The translations under genes and the position numbers were made by a program. A model generated the notes under the pieces. That model was not told the DNA's origin and did not search any database. It saw nothing but the letters and a program-made list of their open reading frames with translations. From assembly GCA_023105745.1 (NCBI GenBank), contig JALGQZ010000011.1, positions 49,028,698 to 49,092,697 of the forward strand: a DNA stretch of 64,000 bases. The letters run 5' to 3'. The DNA comes from Austropuccinia psidii. Its lineage: Eukaryota; Basidiomycota; Pucciniomycetes; Pucciniales; Sphaerophragmiaceae. Shown here piece after piece: positions 34,045 through 43,357 of this stretch (within the stretch, counting starts at the first letter, position 1; each line of letters opens with the position of its first letter).

Positions 34045-34699
34045 GCACTACAAACTCTGTATTGAGTCTGATATTACCCTTCCTGTGGGGTATAATTATC
34101 TCTTTGATAATTTTTCCAATGGAAGTCATCTTCCCTGAAGCATTTTTGAAGTTCTTTGCCTTGGTTGACAAGAGCTGGTTTTCCCAATTTGGGAAGTGGT
34201 TATCCAGATAATTTCTGGCCACTATGGAGCAGTGTGCTCCACTGTCAATGATCAATGGATGTTGAGCATTGTCAATACAAATAGTCATTTTGGTGGCTTT
34301 TCCATGTATGTATGCCACTCCTTTGGTTGGTGTAACCAGGAATGTTTGTGCATCTTGTGTGTGTTTGCACAAGTTTTTATTGGCAGTATCTTGTGGCATT
34401 CCTGCTTCCAACTGTATGTCTTGGATTTCCAGTGGTGTGTTCTCTTGGTATTCCACCAGGAATTCTTCTCTTGGTTCTTGGTCATCATCAGATTGTTCTC
34501 TGATGGCATCACCCATAGATTCTGAGTCAGAATCCTCTGTTGGGGATTCCTCCTCTGGGACTTTCTCAATTGCATAGACTTTTTTATTTTCCTTTGGACA
34601 GTTGTTGGCATAGTGGTCTGTTGAACCACATTTGTGACAGGAATTTTTCTTCTTTTCCACTTCTTCCACTCTTTCTCTGGGTTTGTCTTTAAACTCCAC
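33914..34699 (-). CDS. Gypsy-C zinc knuckle and aspartic protease
   Basis: A 261-residue ORF. It holds an intact CCHC knuckle CHKCGSTDHYANNC near residue 20, an acidic Glu/Ser/Asp linker, then protease: PLIIDSGAHCSIVARNYL (DSG triad) and GFLLGTDYQIMYGIDIYN. It covers Gag C-terminus and protease in one frame, so protease is in the Gag frame here. A start codon is not expected; the ORF continues the polyprotein. A parallel ORF at 34285-34728 is a shadow. Confidence 0.9.
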   Translation of the reverse strand: MEFKDKPRERVEEVEKKKNSCHKCGSTDHYANNCPKENKKVYAIEKVPEEESPTEDSDSESMGDAIREQSDDDQEPREEFLVEYQENTPLEIQDIQLEAGMPQDTANKNLCKHTQDAQTFLVTPTKGVAYIHGKATKMTICIDNAQHPLIIDSGAHCSIVARNYLDNHFPNWENQLLSTKAKNFKNASGKMTSIGKIIKEIIIPHRKGNIRLNTEFVVLDHSHIQGFLLGTDYQIMYGIDIYNSKNGYITIGTKKKKEILT

Positions 34700-34897
34700 C
34701 CTGAAAGGCTGTTTCTCTTTGAAATCACTTCTTTTATATGGGGTGTATTTTCCTATGTTAGTTCTTTTCCTTACATCTTGTAAGGTATTTCCAATGTCAT
34801 CTAGAGTGCAATTGTAGTTGCATCTGAATTTTACCTCATGTTATAGTTCTCCCGGCATTTGTGTCAGGAGTTTGTGATTCCTCATCTGGATGTTCAT

Positions 34898-35265
34898 TTA
34901 AGGGTCAATGGCTTTAAGTCTTTCAGACTGTCTGAGACAGCACTCATATGTATCTTTGTCCACAGAGTATTTTTCATATTCAAATGACATGGCCTTCTGC
35001 CCTATTGAAGTACCATTGCTGTCCTTTGGATGATTTGACTCTTCCATCATGGCCAGTTTCTTCTGCCATGGATTTCTTTCATTTCTGTGTACCATATACT
35101 AGCATGTCCTTTAAATGCTGTATTAAGTCTAGCAGTAATCCAGTAGTCTGGTATTCTTGGTACATCAATGAAGAGTCCATCAATATAGTCTATGAGTTCC
35201 ATATGATCATATTCTCCAGTTCCAGGAAATTTGGGCCAGCTGGAGGCCTCAGGAAGCTGTTTCAA
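34898..35265 (-). CDS. Gypsy-C Gag core fragments
   Basis: Two adjoining ORFs (35047-35265 and 34898-35095) give the Gag capsid core: SSWPKFPGTGEYDHMELIDYI, DYWITARLNTAFKGHASIWY, then in the next frame KKLAMMEESNHPKD and DTYECCLRQSERLKAIDP. They are split by a frameshift. Homologous to Gypsy-B 15247-15504. Structural particle protein. Confidence 0.8.
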
Positions 35266-35301
35266 GGCTTCCTTTTCTTAATAAGACATATTATCTCCAT
35301 C

Positions 35302-36497
35302 CTAGTGTTGTGATGGAGATCTTTCCTTATTCATCAGCATGGAATCTGGTTTGATGTCATCCTGATGATATGGATTATCTATAACATGGCCTTGGGGTTG
35401 GGGCTTCATGCTATGGTAGACATTAAACAGTTTGTTTATGTCTTGATGCAGAAAATCCCTTTCCCTTTTACTGTGGTGTTGTTCTTCAAAGACTAGATTC
35501 AGTCTTTTGTTGGTTTCTTCAGAGGCTTTGCCCAATCGGGAATGTCCCTCTGAAGAGTTTTGATAATTTTGTCCATGGAGGCTGTTAATGTTTTCATCCT
35601 CTCATGGCTTGCTTGGAGTTCTGTAAACTGCTATTGAGCTTTCTCAGAAAATTGGGACATTTGTAACCACAGTGCATCACTATTTAGGTTACTCTCAGGT
35701 GTGTCAACATTATGTTTAATCTGAGTGGGGGTAATATTTCTATTAATAGGACTACTTATTCTAGAGTTATTTACAACTACTTCTGGTTCTTGTGCACTTC
35801 TTTCACCAAATCCAACAGCTTCTGGATTATTGGGTCTGACTCTTTCTTCCTCTGGCTGAAGGTGGTCTTGTTTTTGCCCTTGTATCCTTGTCTTCCCCTG
35901 GAAACTTCCTGGGATTGTGAAGAATGGTGACTCTTGTCCACTGATCTGTTGGTTTCTGAATGGTTTGAAGCCACCAGAGAGCTGATTTGGCCTGCTCCTT
36001 GTGAGCCTGAAGGAATCTGAGTATGCCCTGTCTGGGTTAGCTGTTCTTCTATAGCTTGGATAGTGGCTTGATTCTCCCTTATCCTGTTTTCCCTCACCTC
36101 CAGGAGTCTGAAATGCCTGGTGGGATTCCAACCTTTGGTGATTACCATAAGGTCTCTGAAGTCTATCTCTTTGAGACAAATCTTCTGGAAAATTGCTCCA
36201 AGTTCTTCCCAGTGGGATGCCAGGTTGAACCTCTTGTTGTCCATGCTCCATAGAAAGAAATATTTGAGGAGTTGGTGGAGCTGAAGAACTTGATCCATAT
36301 CTTTCCAGTCCTCTGGTTTGAGGTTCCTGTTGAATTGGAAGATGAATGGCAGAGGGGGTATGATTTCCCTCAGTGTCTTGCCATCCACCACTGTGTCCAA
36401 GGTGTCCTCTTCAAGGTCCTCTGGTTCTGAACAAGCCTTCTCTGTCCTCTGGTTGTTTCCTTTGGAAGAAAAGGTTTCTGAGGTGTACAGGTGACAT
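35302..36497 (-). CDS. Gypsy-C Gag N-terminal region (gag frame)
   Basis: From an ATG at 36497 (MSPVHLRNL) one frame runs to 35631 with one internal stop near 36425, then continues after a stop and shift as 35302-35535 (ASEETNKRLNLVFEEQHHSK, a helical stretch). The main open part (35631-36251) is Gln/Arg/Ser-rich with NNSRISSPINRN. It overlaps a 244-codon ORF in the +1 frame (35777-36511). Confidence 0.75.
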
Positions 36498-36511
36498 ATC
36501 AGTGTTTGCAA
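35777..36511 (-). CDS. Gypsy-C WNP-motif ORF overlapping gag in the +1 frame
   Basis: A 244-codon ORF without stop lies opposite the gag frame on the same strand. It contains LKPEDWKDMDQVLQLHQLL, DLMVITKGWNPTRHFRLLEV and a Lys-rich tail. The GWNP core matches the WNP ORF of Gypsy-B (16131-16538) and the gag start of Gypsy-A (1-900). That protein-level similarity argues that this frame is, or was, translated. Function unknown. Confidence 0.6.
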   Translation of the reverse strand: MQTLICHLYTSETFSSKGNNQRTEKACSEPEDLEEDTLDTVVDGKTLREIIPPLPFIFQFNRNLKPEDWKDMDQVLQLHQLLKYFFLWSMDNKRFNLASHWEELGAIFQKICLKEIDFRDLMVITKGWNPTRHFRLLEVRENRIRENQATIQAIEEQLTQTGHTQIPSGSQGAGQISSLVASNHSETNRSVDKSHHSSQSQEVSRGRQGYKGKNKTTFSQRKKESDPIIQKLLDLVKEVHKNQK

Positions 36512-36658
36512 GAAGTCAAAAACTTTATGTTCTTAGGGTATTTACCTTTTACTGTGCCTTGTACAAATTTGTTGTCTGCTGATTTTGGCAATTTACCTTT
36601 AGAGGTTACAATTGAGTTAATTATGGTAATTTTCCCTGTACAAATGGTTAAGGTTGGC

Positions 36659-36847
36659 TTACCTTGTATTGACGCAGAGCTTCATGGTTTTTGATTCCTC
36701 TGAGTGGCAATGGGTGTCCACTTTTTTTGGCGTAATAAGACCTTCACTATGCCTCTTTCCTTTGCCCTTACTGCCCTCTGGTTCCAAGGCTGGGACTGGT
36801 GTGTTGGCCTGTGACTGAATTCCTAGTGGGATGTAGTTTTCTTCCAC
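36659..36847 (-). CDS. Gypsy-C leader ORF (possible exon 1)
   Basis: A 62-codon ORF begins MEENYIPLGIQSQ and ends at CVNTR, where the sequence is ACAAGGTAAGCC, a good 5' splice donor. It sits where Gypsy-B has its leader ORF ending at GTGAGT. The acceptor is not certain. Function unknown. Confidence 0.4.
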   Translation of the reverse strand: MEENYIPLGIQSQANTPVPALEPEGSKGKGKRHSEGLITPKKVDTHCHSEESKTMKLCVNTR

Positions 36848-37433
36848 TGAATCAGACAGGAAAAAGGGCTTGATGTCAGTTAAGACTTCTTAAAATGCTG
36901 TTTGCACGTCTAAGAATGGCCTCTGGGCTTGTATGTCACTACAATATGCCCTTGTATAATGACAGTGTGATTTAATTAACAATTTCACCTCAGAAATACA
37001 GCTTACAGATATCTGGGACACTGTTTGTATGCCTGTATCCCACATAATAACTTGTAATTAGCAAGTGTAATCTGATAATAATGGTATATAAGAGTGTAAT
37101 TGAATCAGCAATACACTCAACCACGCCTCAGCTGTTGGTTTTACAGTAAGAGATGTCCTTATATTAATTAGAAAAAGTACTTTATTGATGGCTTAAAGTG
37201 TTTTTATATGTAAAACATGCCAACAATAAGTGTTGTTGTGGTGAGTATAATCAACCATGCCAATGCTTGGTTAAAAAAAGGTGGTATATAACATATACCA
37301 AATATATATATATATTAGATATTTTTTATATAGCTTTTCAAGGAATTGCTCCCAGAAAGATAAAAAAATGTGTCAGAATATAAGAAAATAAGTAAAAACC
37401 TCACTTGTAAGGTACAAAAAGGTCAAAAAAACA
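36848..37433 (-). other. Gypsy-C 5' untranslated leader
   Basis: AT-rich sequence between the PBS and the first leader ORF. A short TA repeat (ATATATATATAT) at about 37302-37313. No gene seen. Confidence 0.6.
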
Positions 37434-37447
37434 TGGCCAGACCCCCA
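37434..37447 (-). other. Gypsy-C primer-binding site
   Basis: The minus strand reads TGGGGGTCTGGCCA, three bases after the LTR end. Related to the PBS of Gypsy-A and B, so the three families probably use the same or a similar tRNA. Confidence 0.78.
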
Positions 37448-37450
37448 AAA

Positions 37451-38865
37451 TGTCAGGATGAGTCTATGATAAAGAAGTAATAAATCTATTTAAAGCTTTA
37501 AATATGACTGTGACATGGATAAAAATTATTAAGAAAGGTTTAATTATAAATTAAAAGGGCTTTACTAATGTGAATTAGTGGTGGTGAGTGCTGCTGAAAG
37601 CCCTGCATGCAGCTTTACCTGTTGGGTAACATTAATAAAGACTCCAATACTAAGGTTTATAGTATAACCTGATTATTTTCCAAGAGTATAACTGTTTTTG
37701 AAAGCTGTTCTACGTAGGAATTCAAGAGAAGGATGGGATTCCTTTTCTGGCAGTGAAAAGGCCTCCTTTTATCCTGAAATGGGGTAAAAAGGCTGCTAGA
37801 GCTTTTCACACAGAGGGAATGAAGATTTTTCACTCTCAAGGACAGGCTTGTGGTTTGCAAAAGGCCTGTGTAGCCTGTATTGGGCTCAGATGTGGTTTTG
37901 AAACCACATCTGGGAAGTTTTCACCAATACAGGGTGAAGATTTTCATCTGGGGACCACACAGCCTGATTCTGACATGTATGATGTGTAGAATGCTGTACA
38001 GAACCTGTATGGGACCCCAGTATTGAATGAAATATGAGGTATTTAAGTAAAAACAAGCTTCTTCATCTGTTTGACACCTCATAATCATGGTTGTGGGATA
38101 TTATCCCATGGTAAGACTCTATTGACCCAACTGTGGGATTTTGACCTTAAAACAGCCATAAATTTGTCAGTTTTTGAGATATCAACCTCAAAATTGGTTC
38201 AGTTTGTAGCCCTGTATGCGGTCTACACAATGGTACATCATTTGATTTGGGTATCATTCAATATGGCAAAGTCATGCTATGTACAAGAGTTTTGTACATG
38301 TGTGTGTTTTAGGCAAAAAGCTGTCTTGGGCTTGTTTTCTCTTATAACATTCGTTCTAGATAAGATATGTGGAAATGAATGGCACCATCAGATATCCCTG
38401 ATTGTTCTATTTCCAAAAGACGCCACTTTAGTTATTTCACATTAAAACTGTAGATGTTAGATGGGAGGTGAATATTTCATTCACCCTTATTTGGCCTGAA
38501 TTTGACCATACCCTCTGTGATACTGGTGCTAGCTACGTTTGGCTGGTACCATTGAATATCCCTGACTTAGAGCTTCATTTTGAATACCCATTTGACAAGG
38601 TTAAGCCTATTACTCTGTATTCCAGATGAGAGGTGAAAATTAAGGTTTATGCTCAGCAACAACTTTGAGCAGGTATAACTTTGTTATTCTTTGTCCTATG
38701 ATGATGGGACTTGTATATTTGGAAAGAGGTGAGTTTCCTCTTTCTTTTGATATCTTTTCAGCTGATTTGGCTTAGCTTCTTGTTTTTGTGGTATCTTGGC
38801 TATACCATTGATTTATGGTATTTGGCTGTCATGCTTGTGCTCTGGGTTTGAGCCACAGGCTGACA
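37451..38865 (-). repeat. Gypsy-C 5' LTR
   Basis: 1415 bp with inverted 5-bp ends TGTCA...TGACA. It contains a 60-nt double inverted repeat at 37874-37933: outer stem CCTGTATTGG/CCAATACAGG, inner stem CAGATGTGGTTT/AAACCACATCTG. Short ORFs in it are not likely genes. Confidence 0.93.
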
Positions 38866-39184
38866 GTATTTACATTAATATATAGCTTTAATATTAATAA
38901 TAGTATTTTTATAAATCGTTTTTTATTATTGAAAAATATTTCTTTATGCATTTCTTATTTGTGTGCAACAATAATAAATTTCCATAAATATATTAATTAT
39001 TGAATATTGATATATTTATCTTATTATATCACTTCATTTCTTTGAATAATATAGATATTTTTATGGTAGAATTATGAAAATTATTTTTAATCTTATTATT
39101 CATTTTAAATGGGAAATTCAGAGTACAATAAGTAAGATATTAGTAATTTTTACTTATTGTTTCATAGTCAAACCTTACAGTTTT

Positions 39185-40840
39185 ATTGACTTTAGATTCT
39201 CAGAATGTGCTCTTTGAGAAGATCATTAACTTCAGATTTATTTTTCAAAAAAAATCCAAAGATATTGGGAGAAACTGTCTAGAATTTTGATGGGGTATTG
39301 AGACATGCACCCAGGGGGTGGTGAAATTGGGCTAAAGAGATCCATGTAAAGGAATTCTAACTTTCAGGTGGATTTTCGAAATCTTACTTGGAATGGAGTC
39401 TTTGTCTTTTTGAAAGTGGTGCAGGTGAGGAAATCATACTTTGGTATTGTTTTTTTGTAATATTTTTTTAAATTATTCAATACATCAATGTCCAGAATAT
39501 TGATGAAGGGTAAGGATGTGTTTCGGAGCTGCTCTTATTAGAAAAGCTTTTGAGTGGCTGTAGTGGAAAACAAAGCTAACAAGGGAAAGATAAACACTGA
39601 TGACTTTCTGGCTTTGATGATCTAGTACTTGGAATTCTTCACTATTTAGTCAAAAAATTGAGTGATTTGTTTTGATTAAGGTCGCCATTTGGATAGGTTT
39701 GGTGGATAATATTGGGATTTACGGTAAATTTTCATAGGTGAGCATGATGCTTTTAAATTCTAGACAAATAGCCTCAGTTCCTCGGGCTTCAATGATTGAT
39801 CCATTGGAAAGCTCAATTTCCTCAGTTCTCAGTAATTTTTTGAAAGTATCTTAGATGATTGAAAATTGAGGTGGTTGTTCCTGAGTCCAAAACAACGTTA
39901 GAGCATCCGGAAGATGGCTTTACTACTAAGAGATCCTTAGCTGTTTTTTGTTGTTCTTTAGCTCTTTCTCTGGATGGAGTTTCTGGAAATCTTCTTCACA
40001 GTGTTTTGCATGAGGATCGTGATAGGTATTTCTGCAGTGTTGATTTCTTGGGATATTTTATATTCTTTGAGCAGCTAAAGCTTTTGAGACTTAAGGTTTT
40101 TACTCCATGCGTTGAAATAAAGATCTGAGTTCTTCTATTGTGTCTTTAAGTGAAGGAGTTTTCTTTTCAATTTTGCATTTTTTGAGAAGAAGTTCTCTGA
40201 TTGTTCTGAAGTCGTTAGGTAGGTTTATTATTTCCTAAATTGCGACTACAGAGTATAGGAGAAGGGAATGTCTAGTATTTTCATCATCAATTGAGCTACA
40301 AAAATTGTCAGGTATTTTCAAGGAGTTTTCTCAACAAATATTCCAGTCTTGTTCTTGGTAAGTATTTTGAAAAGATCCTGTTCAGGTATATTGTCTGATT
40401 TTGTATTGATTTATGTAGATGAATATTTTCAATGCTCGACCATAGAAGGACAATATCATCATTGGCTTCTGCTGAGAATTATGCGGAAATCTTAACGTCA
40501 AAATTAATACAAATAATATCAAAGGCTATTTCTTTTCCTTGAGGATCTATCTTGTTTGATTCAGAATTGACAGAAGTATCTTTGGTTCCAAGGACTACTT
40601 AGTCAAGTTTATTCATTCTCACAATATATTTAATCCTGATTTTCCAGTCCAGGAAGCTGGAGCCATTTAACTTGAATTTTTCAATGAGATCAATGTTAAA
40701 ATCAACAAAAGTTTCATTCTTTCTGCTGAAACTTGTACGCCAGAGCACTGGTCTCATAACATAATAGAAGACAGCAAATGAAAACTCAAAAGCAGTACTA
40801 GTAAGTCTTAGACACTCAGTGAGCAAGGGACAGGAGAGAA
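39185..40840 (-). pseudogene. Copia-D gag, protease and 5' half of integrase
   Basis: In minus-strand order: gag start at 40599-40826, containing FKLNGSSFLDWKIRIKYIV (Copia gag N-terminal pattern); a Cys/His-rich stretch near 40000-40050; protease NVVLDSGTTTSIFN near 39870-39900 (DSG); then the pre-integrase and integrase start (SKRQRLHSK and FLKNKSEVNDLLKEH) ending at the insertion. Many stops and frameshifts. The piece continues at 22431. Confidence 0.78.
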
Positions 40841-41059
40841 ATCAGAAAGCCTGAAAAAAGGTACATAAAAGAAAGAAATTCACACAAGATGATTCATATT
40901 TTATGACAGAGAGAAACAAAGAAGTAAAAAGTAGATGGCAAACTTCAAGAGAAAGGCTAGTGAGTCTTATTCAATAACTGAGAAAGGCACAGGAAAGACA
41001 GAAGTGAGCCTTAAAGAAGTTGAAATGAAGAAAGAAATTCAAAAAACATTATTTTAGGA

Positions 41060-41301
41060 AATAAAGGTGAGGAGAGGCTATCAAGTAAAAGAAAAGAATC
41101 ATCTTTTTGGGGAAAAGAGCGGTTTGAAAACCTTGGTACAGAGTCAGGAGAAGAAACCGCAAAGGATTGGAAGGGTGTTATCACTACTAGACTAGTGGTA
41201 GAAAATTAATAACTGATAGACAATATGATATTGAAAATAGGTTTTTTAATGAGATATATGTTACAGGAAAGGCATATTCCTCTCTTATTTGATTTCTAAC
41301 A
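41060..41301 (-). repeat. Copia-D 5' LTR
   Basis: Homologous to 19820-20059. On the minus strand it starts TGTTAGAAATCAAATAAG, a common Copia LTR start. No matching target duplication: GGGAA follows at 41302, which is not found before 19820. Confidence 0.78.
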
Positions 41302-42414
41302 GGGAATTGTGGAAATATAACTATTTTTTGTGTTTGTAAACAAAACTAATATAAAATTTCTATTAAAATTAGATGAGAGTTAAATTGTCTGATTAATCTT
41401 CGTAATATGGTAATTTAAGATCCATTAGCTTACATAATAATTAAACTGATACTTGTACAAGCGTCTCTGGAGGATTATAGGTATAAATTTATTTCTGTGT
41501 TCATATGACGATTTCTAACTAACTACCAAAGTTTCCTGGTATAGAGTGCTGAATACAATTTGGTTTTCTTATTATATATTAGGTATATTTCTTAATTTTC
41601 AATAAAGTATATATGCTCCATCATTTTGATTGTAATTGGGTGTGATAATTTTTATTTAATATTTGTTTTACTATTATTGGCTACTGTTTTTACAATTAAT
41701 ATATCAATTTTAAGATTATTAACAATTACCCATTGCACCTTTTCACAGTACAAAATTCCCTTTGTAGGACTAATTTGTTGGAAAAAAAAAGCAACCTATT
41801 TTAGCCTTGTCCACTACTTAAGTGGAGCTAAGGACTACCTCAGAGTTATTGCCAGACTTATTGTGGTTGAAAGTATCATTTACAGAGCTGAACAGTACTT
41901 TTAGCAGAAAACCTTGGCCCGAAAATCAACGGGCCATTGCATTATGCAAGAATCCCTTGTGTGAGAATCGTAAAATACACTTAAAAATCCGAAGTACCTA
42001 GATTAGAGACTTGATACTGACTGAAAAAATAACATTCAATGAGATCCTCTCTGAAGAAATTTGGGCAGATATGTGCACGCAAAGTTTGGTACGTCTCAAG
42101 CTACAAACATTTTGTGGTTAAAAAACTTTCATTTCTTGATAAAAAATGGGGGTGTGTCAAGATAAAAATAAAAAATACTCTCTATTGTAGCGGCCTATTT
42201 CTCTCATGATCCAGAAGGTATCTTTCTCTCAAAAGTATCCTTTATGTTGTAATTACTTTTATATCTGTCTATATTTAGGTATAGTTTATTTTTCTTAGAA
42301 ATTACTGTGATTTTGAAATGCCACTTTTAACTTGACACTAAGATGGAGAAAAGAGAAGCCAAAAGGCATAAATATAAATCTACTATTTTGCTCAAGTCTT
42401 CTTCCCCATCTATT
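41302..42414. other. Unassigned AT-rich sequence
   Basis: 1.1 kb between Copia-D and Copia-F with no homology inside the window. It has a 92-codon plus-strand ORF (41626-41904) with a hydrophobic start (FLLLLATVF-like run) and no motif I recognise. Probably older intergenic or repeat-derived DNA; I cannot call a gene. Confidence 0.4.
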
Positions 42415-42590
42415 TGTTGAATATTCTGAAGCTCACGGTCCTAGGTCAGAACCACACTGACTACTCCTATCCCAAAATCTCCTATCCTAGAGAAAAACCT
42501 TGAATAACTTCCTATGTTGGCGTATTCCCATAGAATCCACGGATCTACAGGAGATCTTCTCCTCGGTCCTATGATAGGACCTCAAGATAT

Positions 42591-43350
42591 TGTAAGAGTT
42601 TTAGTTTAACAATCTTTATTGCTTAAATAACTCAAGGAAAACCAGTAGCAGTAATAAACAGATAGAACTAAAACGTAATTCAGTGAGTAAATCAATAGAG
42701 ATAACAAGATATGAGAGAGATAACAACAGTACCTGCTGTTTTAACAATAGATACTTTTATCAGCTCAACGTGTATGTATAGCAATATGAGTAATCAGACG
42801 ATCAAACTAAAAAATAACATAGAGATAAGTAAAGACACAGTTATGTGTTGTGACAGTGGAATAAATACCTGATTAATGGTAAAAGTACTAGACAACAGAT
42901 TATACGTGTTTTTTTTTTTTTTTTCTTCTGAAGACTATGCCTGACACCTCTAACACTGATTTATAGGGAGAACACAATTAACAATCAGACCAACGTGGTG
43001 AATTGATATATAATTACCTGTAACGATCCTCCTTAGTGTTCTAGGTGAGAGTGTGAAAGACTTGAGTGACTGAAGACTATAAGTGAGTAACTTCTGAGTT
43101 ATGAGAGAGGACTGAAGTTTCTTGCTCTTGTCGTATCTGGTGTTGGTTGCTTTTATCATGGAGATTCATCCCTGGCTTGTTGAAAGATGGTGATGAATTA
43201 AGGAGAAAGGAAAAGAACAATAAAGGAGAGAAATCGTGGAAATAGATTATCAAGGAGAGAGGGAGCCTAAGATGGAGGCAAGGAGAGAGAGGGAGCCGAA
43301 AGTAATTAACCTAACCCTTGTTCTGGGTGATAACCCGAACTATTCCAACA
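42591..43350 (-). repeat. Copia-E 3' LTR
   Basis: 760 bp, TGTAAGAG...TTCCAACA on the plus strand. Preceded in element direction by the polypurine tract AAGGAGGAG (43351-43359). Includes an A/T homopolymer of about 18 at 42909-42926. Confidence 0.95.
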
Positions 43351-43357
43351 CTCCTCC

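Larger units (their letters stand above)
29233..38865 (-). mobile_element. Gypsy-C, complete chromodomain Ty3/Gypsy retrotransposon
   Basis: A 9.6-kb minus-strand element inserted in solo LTR-B with perfect GTATT duplications (29228-29232 and 38866-38870). Order in element direction: 5' LTR 37451-38865, PBS, leader, gag, protease, RT, RNase H, integrase, chromodomain, polypurine tract, 3' LTR. Most domains are open over long stretches but split by several stops and frameshifts. It is better preserved than Gypsy-B. Confidence 0.93.
22432..39179 (+). repeat. Solo LTR-B (copy 3), split into three segments
   Basis: Segments 22432-23367, 28732-29232 and 38871-39179 together give a single LTR-B (about 1.75 kb) in opposite orientation to Gypsy-B, starting TGTGAGCCTTTGAGG and ending AAACCTTACA. 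Perfect GTTTT duplications flank it in Copia-D integrase. No internal region remains, so it is a solo LTR left by LTR-LTR recombination. It is split by the CACTA-like element and by Gypsy-C. Confidence 0.88.
19820..41301 (-). mobile_element. Copia-D, Ty1/Copia element split by nested insertions
   Basis: This decayed minus-strand Copia element has its 3' LTR at about 19820-20059 and pol at 20060-22431. The integrase is interrupted by solo LTR-B and everything nested in it (22432-39179). Integrase start, protease and gag are at 39185-about 40840, and the 5' LTR at about 41060-41301. Removing the insertion (target duplication GTTTT at 22427-22431 and 39180-39184) joins the two integrase halves. 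No target duplication is seen for Copia-D itself. Confidence 0.85.

Noticed and set aside
41626..41904. 92-codon ORF as a host membrane protein
   Set aside because: Hydrophobic start is expected from AT-rich DNA; no recognised motif, no neighbouring exons found.
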